In this document: positions 26,704 through 36,108 of the stretch, in pieces
Layout of the letters: every line of letters begins with the position of its first letter
How positions within the stretch are numbered: the first letter of the stretch is position 1
The notes under the pieces: generated by a model
Told to the model about the DNA's origin: nothing
The model's input: only the letters and a program-made list of their open reading frames with translations
The model's database searches: none
Assembly: GCA_030065635.1 (NCBI GenBank)
Contig: JASJDJ010000012.1
Location: 1-64,000 of the forward strand
Length of the DNA stretch: 64,000 nt
Origin: Xenococcaceae cyanobacterium MO_188.B32
GTDB taxonomy: Bacteria; Cyanobacteriota; Cyanobacteriia; Cyanobacteriales; Xenococcaceae
Direction: 5' to 3'
Program-made: the position numbers and the translations under genes

Positions 26704-27705
26704 TTATACTTTGGTGTGAAACATAGTTTTTTGATTACTGTCTTCAGTATTGCCAAAATAGGATACTAAGCGTCGCTTAATTATCTTTGGTATTTGAGTA
26801 CTCAAATGTTGAAAAAACTCAGGATTTGTAACCATCGCCGTCAAAGCTGTTGACAATTCTCCTTGTTTTAGTGGTTCTACAATTCGATAATAATTTAGCC
26901 ATTTTTGGCTTTCACGTTTGTGAAGTAACAAAGCTCGAGCGACTTGAGGATTATTAGACAGATAGTCTTTATTTTCTAAAAAATCATTAATCTTCTGACA
27001 TTGATTCTCAAGACGTTCAATTTTATTGCTAGAAACAAGAGAAGCAGAACGACCGCGATAAAAATAATAGGGTTCGGGAACCAGAAAAAAAGTTGCCCCA
27101 TGTAAGAAGCACTGCATATCTAACCAGAAATCTTCACCTATTTTGAGAGTTTCATCATACTTGATGTTATGTCTAACTAAAAAATCTCTTTTCAATAAAG
27201 GTTTAGTAAAACCCAAACGCAACTTTCTTTTCCCTTCAATCTGCGAGCCAACAAAAGCAGCAGCCGTAATTCGAGTAATAGAATCAATATTTTCTCCACT
27301 CTGACCAATTAATGTTCCCCAAGGAGAACTATCGCCGTCTTCGATTAAATATAAATTGTCGGCGATAAAATCTGCGTTTTTTTCTTCAGCTATTTGAACT
27401 AGTCTTTCGAGTCTTTTTGGTGCGTACCAATCATCTGAGTCGAGAACTGCAACCCATTCGCCTGTTGCCGATCCAAGAGCGCGGTTGCGAGTACTTCCTA
27501 CACCCAAATTTTGCTGATTGAATAACAGTTTCACCCTAGGGTCGGCAAAGCTCTGAACTACTCCTACTGTATTATCTGTAGAACAATCATCAACTACAAT
27601 AACTTCTATATTTGTTAAAGTTTGAGATAGAACTGAGGAAATTGCCTTGTGTATATATTGCTCTGTGTTATATGCGGGTATAATTACGGATACTTTTATA
27701 TCCAT
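26704..27705 (-). CDS. Family 2 glycosyltransferase
   Basis: 333 residues. A GT-A fold glycosyltransferase: VSVIIPAYNTEQYIHKAISS at the start, EVIVVDDCSTDNT for the nucleotide, and VAVLDSDDWYAP carrying the metal-binding DxD. The acceptor half contains LKRDFLVRHNIKYDETLKIG and EDFWL (ED motif), ending in a basic tail. The ATG overlaps the stop of the truncated AlkP-type frame upstream (TAATG), so translation is coupled. Its first 150 residues are very similar to the fragment at 28316-28765, showing a local duplication. Donor and acceptor are unknown. Confidence 0.9.
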   Translation of the reverse strand: MDIKVSVIIPAYNTEQYIHKAISSVLSQTLTNIEVIVVDDCSTDNTVGVVQSFADPRVKLLFNQQNLGVGSTRNRALGSATGEWVAVLDSDDWYAPKRLERLVQIAEEKNADFIADNLYLIEDGDSSPWGTLIGQSGENIDSITRITAAAFVGSQIEGKRKLRLGFTKPLLKRDFLVRHNIKYDETLKIGEDFWLDMQCFLHGATFFLVPEPYYFYRGRSASLVSSNKIERLENQCQKINDFLENKDYLSNNPQVARALLLHKRESQKWLNYYRIVEPLKQGELSTALTAMVTNPEFFQHLSTQIPKIIKRRLVSYFGNTEDSNQKTMFHTKV

Positions 27706-28349
27706 TAGCTTACTTCCTGAGGTAAATTTGTAAGTAATTCTAACAAAGGTCTACCATCAAAATAGTCAGGAATCGGTGCACCCATTAAGTTGAGTATCGT
27801 AGCTCCAATATCTACTGCTCTTCCTGTTGAGAAATTAGAATTAGGTGTAATACCTTGTCCTTTAGCTAGTAAAAATCCATTTTCTCGGTGACCACCAGGA
27901 CGATTGTAAGTAATCGGTCCAATGTGCCCTACATCAGGACTATCTACTAAATCGGTAGGTATTTCATGCCAGATAACTATTAAGTCTGGGTCTGGCAGTT
28001 TAGGATTGTTGTCTAAAGGAAATTTACGTGTTCTGACAACTTGTTTGACTAGGGACTGCTGACTTCTGCCATCTTTTAAACGATAGAGAACATCAGTAAT
28101 TTCGCTGCACAAAGCATCATATTCTGAGGGTTCGACAATTCCGTCGCGATCGCGCCCTTTGAGATTAATACGAATGTGCCCATCAGCAAAAGCAGGGAGA
28201 GCAAACGCTTTCATCTCTGTCCATAGGGAAGAATACCACAAAGCAGGCATCCAACTTAATTCCACTTTGTTTTCCATAAGAGGGTAGGGAGAAAGTAAAC
28301 CATGTTTGGGTGCTCTTAAAAACTTTTTATGAGTCCAGGTTTGCCACAA
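27705..28349 (-). pseudogene. C-terminal fragment of a second AlkP-superfamily gene
   Basis: 214 residues corresponding to roughly the last 40 percent of the 561-residue protein at 24879-26564: WTHKKFL followed by KHGLLSPYP, NLKGRDRDGIVEPSEYDALC, then VDSPDVGHIGPITYNRPGG and the GAPIPDYFDGRPLLEL end. The nucleophile and first metal sites are absent, so it cannot be a working enzyme alone. Upstream, about 28355-28366, the frame breaks (TAG, then IKKLW) where it joins a glycosyltransferase fragment. It retains an in-frame ATG and the coupled stop/start with the downstream GT2 gene. Confidence 0.8.
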
Positions 28350-28765
28350 TTTTTTAATCTAATCATGGTTCCCCAAGGAGAACTCGAACTGTCTTCGATC
28401 AGATATAAATCATCAGCGACAAAGTCGGCATTTTTTTGTTCTGCTACTTCAACCAGTCTTGATAGTCTTTCTGGTGCATACCAATCATCAGAATCCAGCA
28501 CTGCGACCCACTTCCCTCTAGCTGCTCTGAGAGCTCGGTTACGGGCACCTCCCGCACCCAAATTTTGCGGGTTTAATAATAATCGTAAACGAGGATCGTC
28601 AAAACTCCGAACTACTCTTACTGTATTGTCTGTGGAACAATCATCCACCACAATGATTTCTATATTCTCGAGAGTTTGGCTGAGAAGAGAAGCGATCGCT
28701 TGATGTATATATTGTTCTGTATTATAGGCAGGTATAATTACTGATACCTCTACTTCTCGATTCAT
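28316..28765 (-). pseudogene. N-terminal fragment of a second GT2 glycosyltransferase
   Basis: 149 residues. The first 130 match the GT2 at 26704-27705 closely (VSVIIPAYNTEQYIHQAIAS, VDDCSTDNTVRVVRS, VAVLDSDDWYAPERLSRLV, YLIEDSSSSPWGT), then the sequence turns into RLKNCGKPGLIKSF, which is the AlkP-type gene read in the wrong frame. The acceptor-binding half is lost. An AAGGAG ribosome site is present before its ATG, so a truncated donor-binding domain may still be made. Confidence 0.8.
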
Positions 28766-28909
28766 CTATTTTATTCTCCTTCCATAGGTTGATTGAGTTA
28801 GGATCGCTAGTATTCAGGCTAATCGCAAGAATAGGTGTTTGTATTAGCAATAGCTATTGCAATATTTATAAGACTTTATCAGTAAAGTTAAAAGTTATAC
28901 TAATTCCCA

Positions 28910-31144
28910 CTAAACAACGGCTGCTTTAGGAGAATTAGAATTATCAACATAATCTTGTCTGCGAGAAAAATAACTTTTGGCATATCTAGCGTGGTAAGAA
29001 TAGCGTTCAAATTCTTTCTGTTGAACTCCATTAATGACCATACCCAAAACTTTTTGGTCTACAGCAGCTAAAATTTCTGTTGCTAAAATTGCGCTTTCAT
29101 GTTCTGCTACTCCCGGTCGACTGACAAAAAGAATTCCCTCAGCCATCTTACTCATAGTGAGTACATCTGCTGTAACTGGTAAAGGAGGGGCATCAATCAG
29201 AATCAGCTCGTATTCTTGTCGTGCTTGAGCTATCAAATTACTCATTTCGGGGGAATCTAACAAAGCTAGTGGATTTGGAGGTATTACTCCTGAGGTTAAA
29301 ATATCTAATTTTTCCATTGGCTGAGATACTACTGCTTCGATGTCTGTTTTTTGAGTGAGGATATCTTTTAATCCTGTTTGGTTATCTAGTTTCCATAGCT
29401 TATGCTGAGATGCTTTTCTTAAATCTCCATCTATCAGCAAAACTCGACGACCCATCTGGGCAGCAGCAGCAGCTAAGTTAGCTGAGACAGTTGATTTTCC
29501 TTCTCCGGGAACAGAACTTGTGAGGAGAATAACTTGAGGCTGTTTATGAGAGTCGATCAGTTTTAAGTTGACTTGAATCATGCGATACAGTTCGCTGCTC
29601 AAAGAATCGGGTTGTGTTTGTACAATTACGCCGGAGTTGTTTTCTTCTGGTTCTTCTGGAATAATACCCAAGACACTATAAGCAAATTTATCTTTAATTT
29701 CAGTAATGTTTTTCAGAGTATGGTCTTGCATTTCTAAAAACAATACGGAGAGATTAGAAAATAACAGACCAAGCAAAACTCCTAAAATCATTAAGCCTAG
29801 CTGACCAGAACTACCTCGTTCTGGAGATTGGGCAAATTCTATGATTTTAGCGTTAACAGTTTGTAGATTTTCGGCTAATTGTACTTCTTGCAAACTGCCT
29901 AAAAGTGTTTCATAGGTTGTCTGTGCAGCAGTAACCTGACGGACAAGGTCTTTTTCTTTTTGTTCTAGTTGAGGTAATTGTTTGGCTCGATTGAGATAAA
30001 CTTGCTGAGATTGATATAGAGAAGCTAATTGTCTTTGAAGACTTAGTTTTTCAATTTCTAAAGCAATAAATTTCTCTAGTTGACCTTCTCTGTTGTTATT
30101 GTTTCGGAGTAAACCATCATTAACTTTTACTCGTGAACCTACTCTTTGTCTGACTAACTGTCGTAATTTTTGATTTAAGTCTGCTTTTTTCTCTTCTAGA
30201 CTAATAATACTAGGATGATTATCTCGAAATCTTTGGCGTTCTCGAGCGAGTTCTGATTCTGTATTAATCAATTCTCTAAAAATACCTTCGACTACTGGAG
30301 AATTACCTAGTTGGCTAGCAGAAATTGCTTGTTTGAGGGTTAAACCAAGCTGTCTTTGTAAAGTGTTAGCTTGTGCTTGGACTCCTTGAAACTTAGAACT
30401 GGTACTCGCCAGTTGTCGGTTAAGATTCCCTAGTTCTAGAACAACAGTTTCTCGTTCTTTTGCTAGATCGACTATATTGTTTGCTTCTTTAAATTGTCGT
30501 AATTGCGATTCTGCTCTTACAACTTTTGTTTCCATTTGAGGAATTTGATCGCTAATAAACTCCCTTGCTCCACTAGTTTCTTCCTGATTACTACTGATTT
30601 GCTTTTCTATATAGGTATTCATTAAAGTATTGACTATATCAGCAGCAGTAAGGGGGTCTGAGTTTTTATATGTTATTTTGATTACGTCGCTTCCACCAAC
30701 AATATTAACTTCTAAATTTTTTTCTAAATCTTCTGGATTGAGAGGTTCTCCTTCTTCATTTTCTAGTTTGAGTCGATCGATAGTTTGTTGCAATATGGGA
30801 GTAGAAGTAATAACTTCAATTTGAGTACTCAAAGGGGTCTGATTATTTAGTAAAGGTTTTAATTCGCCAACACCTTCTCCTATATTTGCTAAAGATGAAG
30901 TGTTATTTTCTTTGAATAGTAATTTACCTTCAGCCTGATAGGTGGTTTTGAGTAGGGTACTCAAAGCAGTACTAACTCCTACAGTCAATAAAAATACAAA
31001 TAAAGCTGGTTTCCAGCGACGTTTTAATTTTTGGAAGTAATTTGTAAAGTCCAAATCTACAGATTCTTTTACTTCTATATAATTATTGGTGAAGGATAAA
31101 TTACCTTTTTGGATACCGCTATCGCTCGGCACTAAATTAGACAT
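28910..31144 (-). CDS. Wzc-type polysaccharide co-polymerase with tyrosine autokinase
   Basis: 744 residues. A cytoplasmic start leads into a first membrane helix (about 48-67), a Wzz-like periplasmic domain with long coiled-coil (about 190-430), a second helix (about 450-475), then the BY-kinase: Walker A SSVPGEGKSTVSANLA, Walker A' VLLIDGDLRK and Walker B LILIDAPPLP. The C-terminus is a Tyr cluster (YSYHARYAKSYFSRRQDY), the autophosphorylation site. Such proteins set chain length and export of capsular or released polysaccharide. It is the first gene of the minus-strand surface-polysaccharide group, followed by GT2 and AlkP-type genes and the flippase. Confidence 0.93.
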   Translation of the reverse strand: MSNLVPSDSGIQKGNLSFTNNYIEVKESVDLDFTNYFQKLKRRWKPALFVFLLTVGVSTALSTLLKTTYQAEGKLLFKENNTSSLANIGEGVGELKPLLNNQTPLSTQIEVITSTPILQQTIDRLKLENEEGEPLNPEDLEKNLEVNIVGGSDVIKITYKNSDPLTAADIVNTLMNTYIEKQISSNQEETSGAREFISDQIPQMETKVVRAESQLRQFKEANNIVDLAKERETVVLELGNLNRQLASTSSKFQGVQAQANTLQRQLGLTLKQAISASQLGNSPVVEGIFRELINTESELARERQRFRDNHPSIISLEEKKADLNQKLRQLVRQRVGSRVKVNDGLLRNNNNREGQLEKFIALEIEKLSLQRQLASLYQSQQVYLNRAKQLPQLEQKEKDLVRQVTAAQTTYETLLGSLQEVQLAENLQTVNAKIIEFAQSPERGSSGQLGLMILGVLLGLLFSNLSVLFLEMQDHTLKNITEIKDKFAYSVLGIIPEEPEENNSGVIVQTQPDSLSSELYRMIQVNLKLIDSHKQPQVILLTSSVPGEGKSTVSANLAAAAAQMGRRVLLIDGDLRKASQHKLWKLDNQTGLKDILTQKTDIEAVVSQPMEKLDILTSGVIPPNPLALLDSPEMSNLIAQARQEYELILIDAPPLPVTADVLTMSKMAEGILFVSRPGVAEHESAILATEILAAVDQKVLGMVINGVQQKEFERYSYHARYAKSYFSRRQDYVDNSNSPKAAVV

Positions 31145-31443
31145 AGCTTAAATTATTTTAATTTTTACCTTACTTATGGACTTAATATATTTATGTACTC
31201 AAAATATCCCCTTTACAATACATTTATAAGCGATAAAAGGAATATTTATCTTAAAGTTTCAGTGAAGTTCTCGATCCAAAAGATAAAAATTCTGAAAAGC
31301 AATTTTAATTTGGATTGGTTAAAAACTACTATGATTTGTAATTTATGATTATCCAAAGATATCTTATAAGTAAATATATTATCTAGATATTAGTATTTTA
31401 TATATTTATACTTACTTATTTATTCTTAACTACTATCTTTCAA

Positions 31444-32091
31444 CTAGGAGCTAATATTAGATGTAACTAAATGTATTTGACGAGAATTAGGAGCAAGATA
31501 AATCCAACCCAGGTCTTGTAAACGATGAATCAAGTTAGATATTGTTACTCCTAATTCATCGGCTAGAGAGTATAAATGAGACCATCTAGTTAAATCTTTT
31601 CCTTGTTTTAGCTGTACTAATATATACTGAGGCATTAGCAGACATCCAGCAAAGTATTGTGCTTGCCATTCAATTCCCGCGGAATGATTCGCACTACGAC
31701 ATACTAATGGTTTAGCTTGAATATTAATGCCTTTATTTTGCAGTCTTTTATAACGAGCTACTTGTTCGACATCAATATGGAGTACCCAATGTCCTATTTC
31801 ATGAGCAATGGTTGATTCTGCAAATCCTCCTTGAAGCTGAGAAATATTTTCATTAATTTCAATCAAGTATTCTAAGGGTAAAATCCTGGCAGCTATTTGT
31901 CCTTGTTCGTCATCAGCAATAACATCCCACACAATATCTAGTCCCAAAAATTCAGCAACCCTACTAGCATCTAAGGGATACTTAGGAATATAGTTTGGTT
32001 TTGGGTGCATTTTTACTAAAATTTCTAAAGCAATAGCTTCAATCTCAACTTTAGAAATAAAACGAAAAGGAGGGAAAATATCTAAAAACAT
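31444..32091 (-). CDS. ImmA/IrrE-family metallo-endopeptidase
   Basis: 215 residues from the ATG ending at 32091; a TTG two codons earlier overlaps the upstream stop. The zinc motif HEIGHWVLH (about 98-106) and the downstream Glu in GIEWQAQYFAGCLLMP (about 140-155) are the COG2856 signature, and a C-terminal winged-helix-like segment (LADELGVTISNLIHRLQDLG) is present. It follows an XRE repressor by two bases. In ImmR-ImmA and IrrE-DdrO pairs the protease cleaves the repressor on a signal such as DNA damage; that function here is by analogy. Confidence 0.85.
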   Translation of the reverse strand: MFLDIFPPFRFISKVEIEAIALEILVKMHPKPNYIPKYPLDASRVAEFLGLDIVWDVIADDEQGQIAARILPLEYLIEINENISQLQGGFAESTIAHEIGHWVLHIDVEQVARYKRLQNKGINIQAKPLVCRSANHSAGIEWQAQYFAGCLLMPQYILVQLKQGKDLTRWSHLYSLADELGVTISNLIHRLQDLGWIYLAPNSRQIHLVTSNISS

Positions 32092-32093
32092 AG

Positions 32094-32450
32094 TCAAAGT
32101 TCAGAAGATTGACTATCTACAGCAATTGCTTCTTGAAATACTCGTCGGGCAAATTCGGGATTTTCTCCCATGCGTCTAAATAAAGTGGGCATATTTTTAT
32201 AGTGTTGTTTGAGTAACTTTTCTTGGGCTTGAGGAATCCGCCCTGCTAAAAAGATTAACTCTTCTGCGTTTAAATTGAGATGGCGTGCCAAAGAACGAAT
32301 TACTTCTTCTTTGGGGGCATAATCTGCTCGCTTGTTTTCTAATTTAGATAAGTAAGTAAAGTCAATTTTTAAGAGTTTAGCTAACTCCCTTTGGCTATAA
32401 CCTTTATTTTTTCTTGCTTGACGAATTAGTTGACCAAAATTTTGAGTCAC
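32094..32450 (-). CDS. XRE-family transcriptional regulator
   Basis: 118 residues. An N-terminal helix-turn-helix (FGQLIRQARKNKGYSQRELA, then KIDFTYLSKLENKRADY, residues 4-48) is followed by RHLNLNAEELIFLAGRIP and a C-terminal part of about 40 residues (PTLFRRMGENPEFARRVFQ). The stop lies two bases before the ImmA-type protease start, so the pair is one operon. Likely represses its own promoter in the 85-bp spacer to the receiver gene, and likely is the substrate of the protease; both are inference from family pairs. Confidence 0.88.
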   Translation of the reverse strand: MTQNFGQLIRQARKNKGYSQRELAKLLKIDFTYLSKLENKRADYAPKEEVIRSLARHLNLNAEELIFLAGRIPQAQEKLLKQHYKNMPTLFRRMGENPEFARRVFQEAIAVDSQSSEL

Positions 32451-32534
32451 TCGATTTATCCTCTAGTTTAATCTCGATCTTATTGTAGTTTGAATAAAAA
32501 TTCAACTAAGCTATTTAGTAACTAAACTTTAGTT

Positions 32535-32909
32535 TTACCAATTTAAAATAGTTTTAATTTGATCGACTAGATTATAAGGTTCAAAAGGTTTAATAATTAC
32601 CCCAGCAACTCCTATAAATTGAAGTTTTCTTTGTTCGCTAATTTTAGATTTTGCCGTCAAGAAAATAGTAGGTATCAATTCAGTTTGACTGCGAGTTTGT
32701 AGTTGCTGAAAAGTTTTCAGCCCGTCCATGTCTGGCATCATTACATCAAGCAAAATAGCATCGGGTTTTCTATTTTGAGCTGCTGTCAATGCTTCTTTTC
32801 CAGAAGCAGCGGGAATGACTTCCCATCCGGCGATTGCTTCTAAACAAATTTGGATGACTTCTCTTATTCCATCGTCATCATCGACAACTAAAATACGTTT
32901 CTGAACCAT
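32535..32909 (-). CDS. Single-domain response regulator (CheY type)
   Basis: 124 residues, a lone receiver: VDDDDGIREV acidic pocket, ILLDVMMPDMDG with the phosphoacceptor Asp, FLTAKS and VIIKPFEP with the conserved Lys. It has no output domain. It lies 85 bp after the large hybrid-sensor gene at 32995, on the same strand, and so probably relays its phosphoryl group to or from a protein partner in this three-gene set. Confidence 0.93.
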   Translation of the reverse strand: MVQKRILVVDDDDGIREVIQICLEAIAGWEVIPAASGKEALTAAQNRKPDAILLDVMMPDMDGLKTFQQLQTRSQTELIPTIFLTAKSKISEQRKLQFIGVAGVIIKPFEPYNLVDQIKTILNW

Positions 32910-32994
32910 AATATTGTTGGTACATAGATGTTGCTTGGGTTAACCCGAGTTTTGGATAGGCTGAAATACTTATTCTATCTAAATTATTGATGGA

Positions 32995-35900
32995 TTATTC
33001 AACAAAAGGAATAGTAAAGTAAAAAGTACTACCCTTTTCAACCATACTTTCTACCCAAATTTTACCGCCATGTTGTTCTACAATATTACGACAAATGGCA
33101 AGTCCCAGACCGGTTCCACCTTTTTGACGAGAATCAGAGGCATCAACTTGGTGAAATCGCTCGAATATACTTTCTAATTGCTCGGTTGGAATACCTCTAC
33201 CTTCGTCTTTAACCACAAATAAAATCTGAGGTTGTTGTTCTAAATTATCTGGATGTTCGCTCTGGGCACATAGACAAACACTAGAGCCTGGTTTGGAAAA
33301 TTTAATAGCATTAGTCAGAAGATTAGTTAATACTTGAATTAAGCGATCGCCATCAGCATAAAAAACTACATCTGCTTTTTGCAATTTGAGGTGAACGCCT
33401 GCTTGGTTTGCCATAAATTGGATTTGTTCGATCGCTTGTTTAATAAGTTCTTTAGCATTGACTTTTTGCTTAATTAACTCAATATTTCCCGATTCTAAGC
33501 GTTCTAATTCCAAGATATCTTTGACTAAGCGAACTAGGCGTTCTGTGCTTTCTGCTGCAATTTGTAAAGTACGTTTACCTTGAGTAGATTCAGGTGTTAC
33601 CGCACCTTTAACCAATAAAGATAAGGCACCATGGACGGCAGTCAGAGGAGTGCGTAGTTCATGACTGACAACCGAAATAAACTCATCTTTCATTTTTTCA
33701 ATGGCATGACGCTCTGTAATATCTTCTCCAATACAGATCATGCCTATGGGTTCTCCTTGCAGATTGCGTAATTGAGTACTATTCCAAGCAACAACTTTAC
33801 ATTCTCCCGATCTAGTCAAAATAACCTTGCGATGATTTTGAGAACAAGAATTGGGCTTTAGTACCTTTTTAAATAGTTTTTCTGCTTCTGGTCTATCTTG
33901 AAAACGAATAAACTTATCGAGCCATTTTTGACCGATAACTTCTTCTCGGTCGTATTCGGTAACTTCTAGTAAATAGGGATTGACATAATCAACGTTTCCC
34001 TGCGGATCTAATGCTACAACTAGCATACGTACATTTTCTAGTAGAGTACGCCAGCGTCGCTCAGATTCTTGCAAAGTAGCTTCAATTTCTTTGCGGTCGT
34101 TAATATCGATACAAGAACCAATGTAACCGGCAAAGCTACCATCTGGTCTATATCTTGGTGTTCCATAGTCTAATAACCAGCGATATTTTCCATCCCATCG
34201 CCTGAGACGATATTCTTGCTGAAAAGGCTGACGGGATTTAAAAGATTCTTGATGAATAGCTATACATTTGGTCAAATCCTGGGAATGAACTTCCTTAGCC
34301 CAGCCATAACCGAGTTCTTCTTCTATCGTCTGTCCCGTATAATCTAACCAAGATTTATTAAAGAAAGTACATTTTCCTTCTTCGTTAGCTATCCACATCA
34401 ATAGGGGAAAGCAATTTGCCATGGTTTGAAAACGAGTTTCACTTTCCTGTAAGGCTGCTTGTGCGTATTCCCTCTGTTGTAATTCTTGTTGCAGACGCTT
34501 ATTAGCTTCTCTTAGTTGAACTGTACGTCGATCGACTCTAATTTCTAACTCTTCTTTGGCTTTTCTCAGTTTTATTTCTGCTTGCTGACGTTGGATCTCG
34601 ATTTGATAAACTTCGATAAATTTACCAATACTCTGAGCCATTAATTCAATAATTTCCCGTTCGTGAATACTAAAATCACGATTTCTTATTTGAGTAGAGG
34701 AAAAATTGAGAGTACCATAAACTTCTCCATATACTAATATAGGAGTACTAATGTAGCATTCTAGTTGTAAATTTTGATAGACGGGATGATGGCGTAATTT
34801 AATATCTGCGCCAATATTATTGTAGGTAATGGTCTTTTTTGTTCTGACTACTTCAGCACAAAATGTCGTGCCGATGTCAAATTGTTGATTAGGAGAGAGA
34901 AATTCTATCTCGGATTGAACTGCATATATGGTGTAGGTTTGTGCTTGAACTCGACTAATAATTCCCGTAGCGCACTGAAAAATAGAACATCCAGTCTTGA
35001 GATAGTCATTAAATAATTTTTTTAAACTACTGTAGTGCGTTGTATTCAGACGATGTAACTGCTTGAGATTGTAACTAAATTCAGCTAATTCGGCTGATTT
35101 GTGCAGCAATTCAGCTTCTACTTGCTTGCGAGAACTAATATCTTTATGAGTACCCACCATACGTATCGGTGTACCGTGGCGGTCGCGGGTCACTACTTTC
35201 CCATAATTAGCAATCCATTTCCATTCCCCAGATTTAGTCCGCAAGCGATGATCGAAAGAATAAGGAACAGAACTATCTTGAAGATGATTGTGCAAAATAT
35301 TCATTACCCAAGGTTTATCTTCTGGGTGAATTAATTTTTCCCAAGTGTAATAGCTAGCTGGTAACTCATCGGGTTCGTAGCCGAGCATTTGTAACCATTG
35401 AGGGCTCAAATAAACTTCATCTGTCAAAATGTTCCAGTCCCAAAGTCCATCTCCCGAACTTTCTAAAGCTAACTGTAAACGCTCTTGACTGCGTCTTAGT
35501 TCCTCTTCTGCTTGGAGTTTTTGTTCTTGTTTGGCTAATAATTCAGCTTGTTGGATGGCGATGGCAACCTGATCGATCAATCGTTTGAGATAATCAATCT
35601 CTGTTTTGTGCCATTGCCTTGGCTTACTACATTCATTAACAACTAGTAATCCCCACAAATAATTGTTAGATCTAGGTGTTTTTGGCAAAATAATCGGGAC
35701 GATTAAATTGGCTTGAACGTGCAATTTATGGCAAAAATGATAATTGCTCTCATCTATCTTGGTGATTACTTTTCCCCGTTGATACAATGGAAAAAAAGAA
35801 GAGGTAAATATGCAATCTTGAATATTCTCTTCTATAATCGACCATTTTTGATGACTGAGAGACTCAACCGCAACAAAACTCTTGTCTTGAGGTTTGAACT

Positions 35901-36054
35901 GATAAATAAATACGCGCTCGCTTTCTAGTAATTTACGTACTTCTTGGACTGTTACTTGTAAAATCTCTTGAAGGTTAAGAGACTGTCGAATTTTCAGAGC
36001 AACGGTTGCCAGAAGATAATTAATTTTTGTTTCTGGTGAAATCGGTAAAATCAT
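32995..36054 (-). CDS. Multi-sensor histidine kinase (GAF-PAS-GAF-PAS-PAS-HisKA-HATPase)
   Basis: 1019 residues, no membrane helix. In order: GAF (about 15-175), PAS with PAC (195-315), a second GAF (about 335-490), coiled coil (about 490-545), two PAS/PAC units (about 545-660 and 665-785), phosphoacceptor motif VVSHELRTPLTAVHGAL (near 800) and ATPase with NLLTNAIKFSKPG, DEGRGIP and GTGLGLAIC. Neither GAF shows the Cys pattern expected for a clear bilin-binding phytochrome, so the signal may be redox, light or small molecules. It sits between a CheY protein and a complex receiver/GGDEF protein, with spacers of 85 and 54 bp. Confidence 0.93.
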   Translation of the reverse strand: MILPISPETKINYLLATVALKIRQSLNLQEILQVTVQEVRKLLESERVFIYQFKPQDKSFVAVESLSHQKWSIIEENIQDCIFTSSFFPLYQRGKVITKIDESNYHFCHKLHVQANLIVPIILPKTPRSNNYLWGLLVVNECSKPRQWHKTEIDYLKRLIDQVAIAIQQAELLAKQEQKLQAEEELRRSQERLQLALESSGDGLWDWNILTDEVYLSPQWLQMLGYEPDELPASYYTWEKLIHPEDKPWVMNILHNHLQDSSVPYSFDHRLRTKSGEWKWIANYGKVVTRDRHGTPIRMVGTHKDISSRKQVEAELLHKSAELAEFSYNLKQLHRLNTTHYSSLKKLFNDYLKTGCSIFQCATGIISRVQAQTYTIYAVQSEIEFLSPNQQFDIGTTFCAEVVRTKKTITYNNIGADIKLRHHPVYQNLQLECYISTPILVYGEVYGTLNFSSTQIRNRDFSIHEREIIELMAQSIGKFIEVYQIEIQRQQAEIKLRKAKEELEIRVDRRTVQLREANKRLQQELQQREYAQAALQESETRFQTMANCFPLLMWIANEEGKCTFFNKSWLDYTGQTIEEELGYGWAKEVHSQDLTKCIAIHQESFKSRQPFQQEYRLRRWDGKYRWLLDYGTPRYRPDGSFAGYIGSCIDINDRKEIEATLQESERRWRTLLENVRMLVVALDPQGNVDYVNPYLLEVTEYDREEVIGQKWLDKFIRFQDRPEAEKLFKKVLKPNSCSQNHRKVILTRSGECKVVAWNSTQLRNLQGEPIGMICIGEDITERHAIEKMKDEFISVVSHELRTPLTAVHGALSLLVKGAVTPESTQGKRTLQIAAESTERLVRLVKDILELERLESGNIELIKQKVNAKELIKQAIEQIQFMANQAGVHLKLQKADVVFYADGDRLIQVLTNLLTNAIKFSKPGSSVCLCAQSEHPDNLEQQPQILFVVKDEGRGIPTEQLESIFERFHQVDASDSRQKGGTGLGLAICRNIVEQHGGKIWVESMVEKGSTFYFTIPFVE

Positions 36055-36108
36055 ATTGAGTCTAACAGATCGATACCAGTATGTTTGTAATAAAAAATAA
36101 ATGCTACG

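Noticed and set aside
31444-32450. Toxin-antitoxin pair (RES/Xre or HigBA type)
   Set aside because: The second protein has HEIGH zinc motif of ImmA/IrrE proteases, not a toxin fold; the repressor-protease reading fits better.
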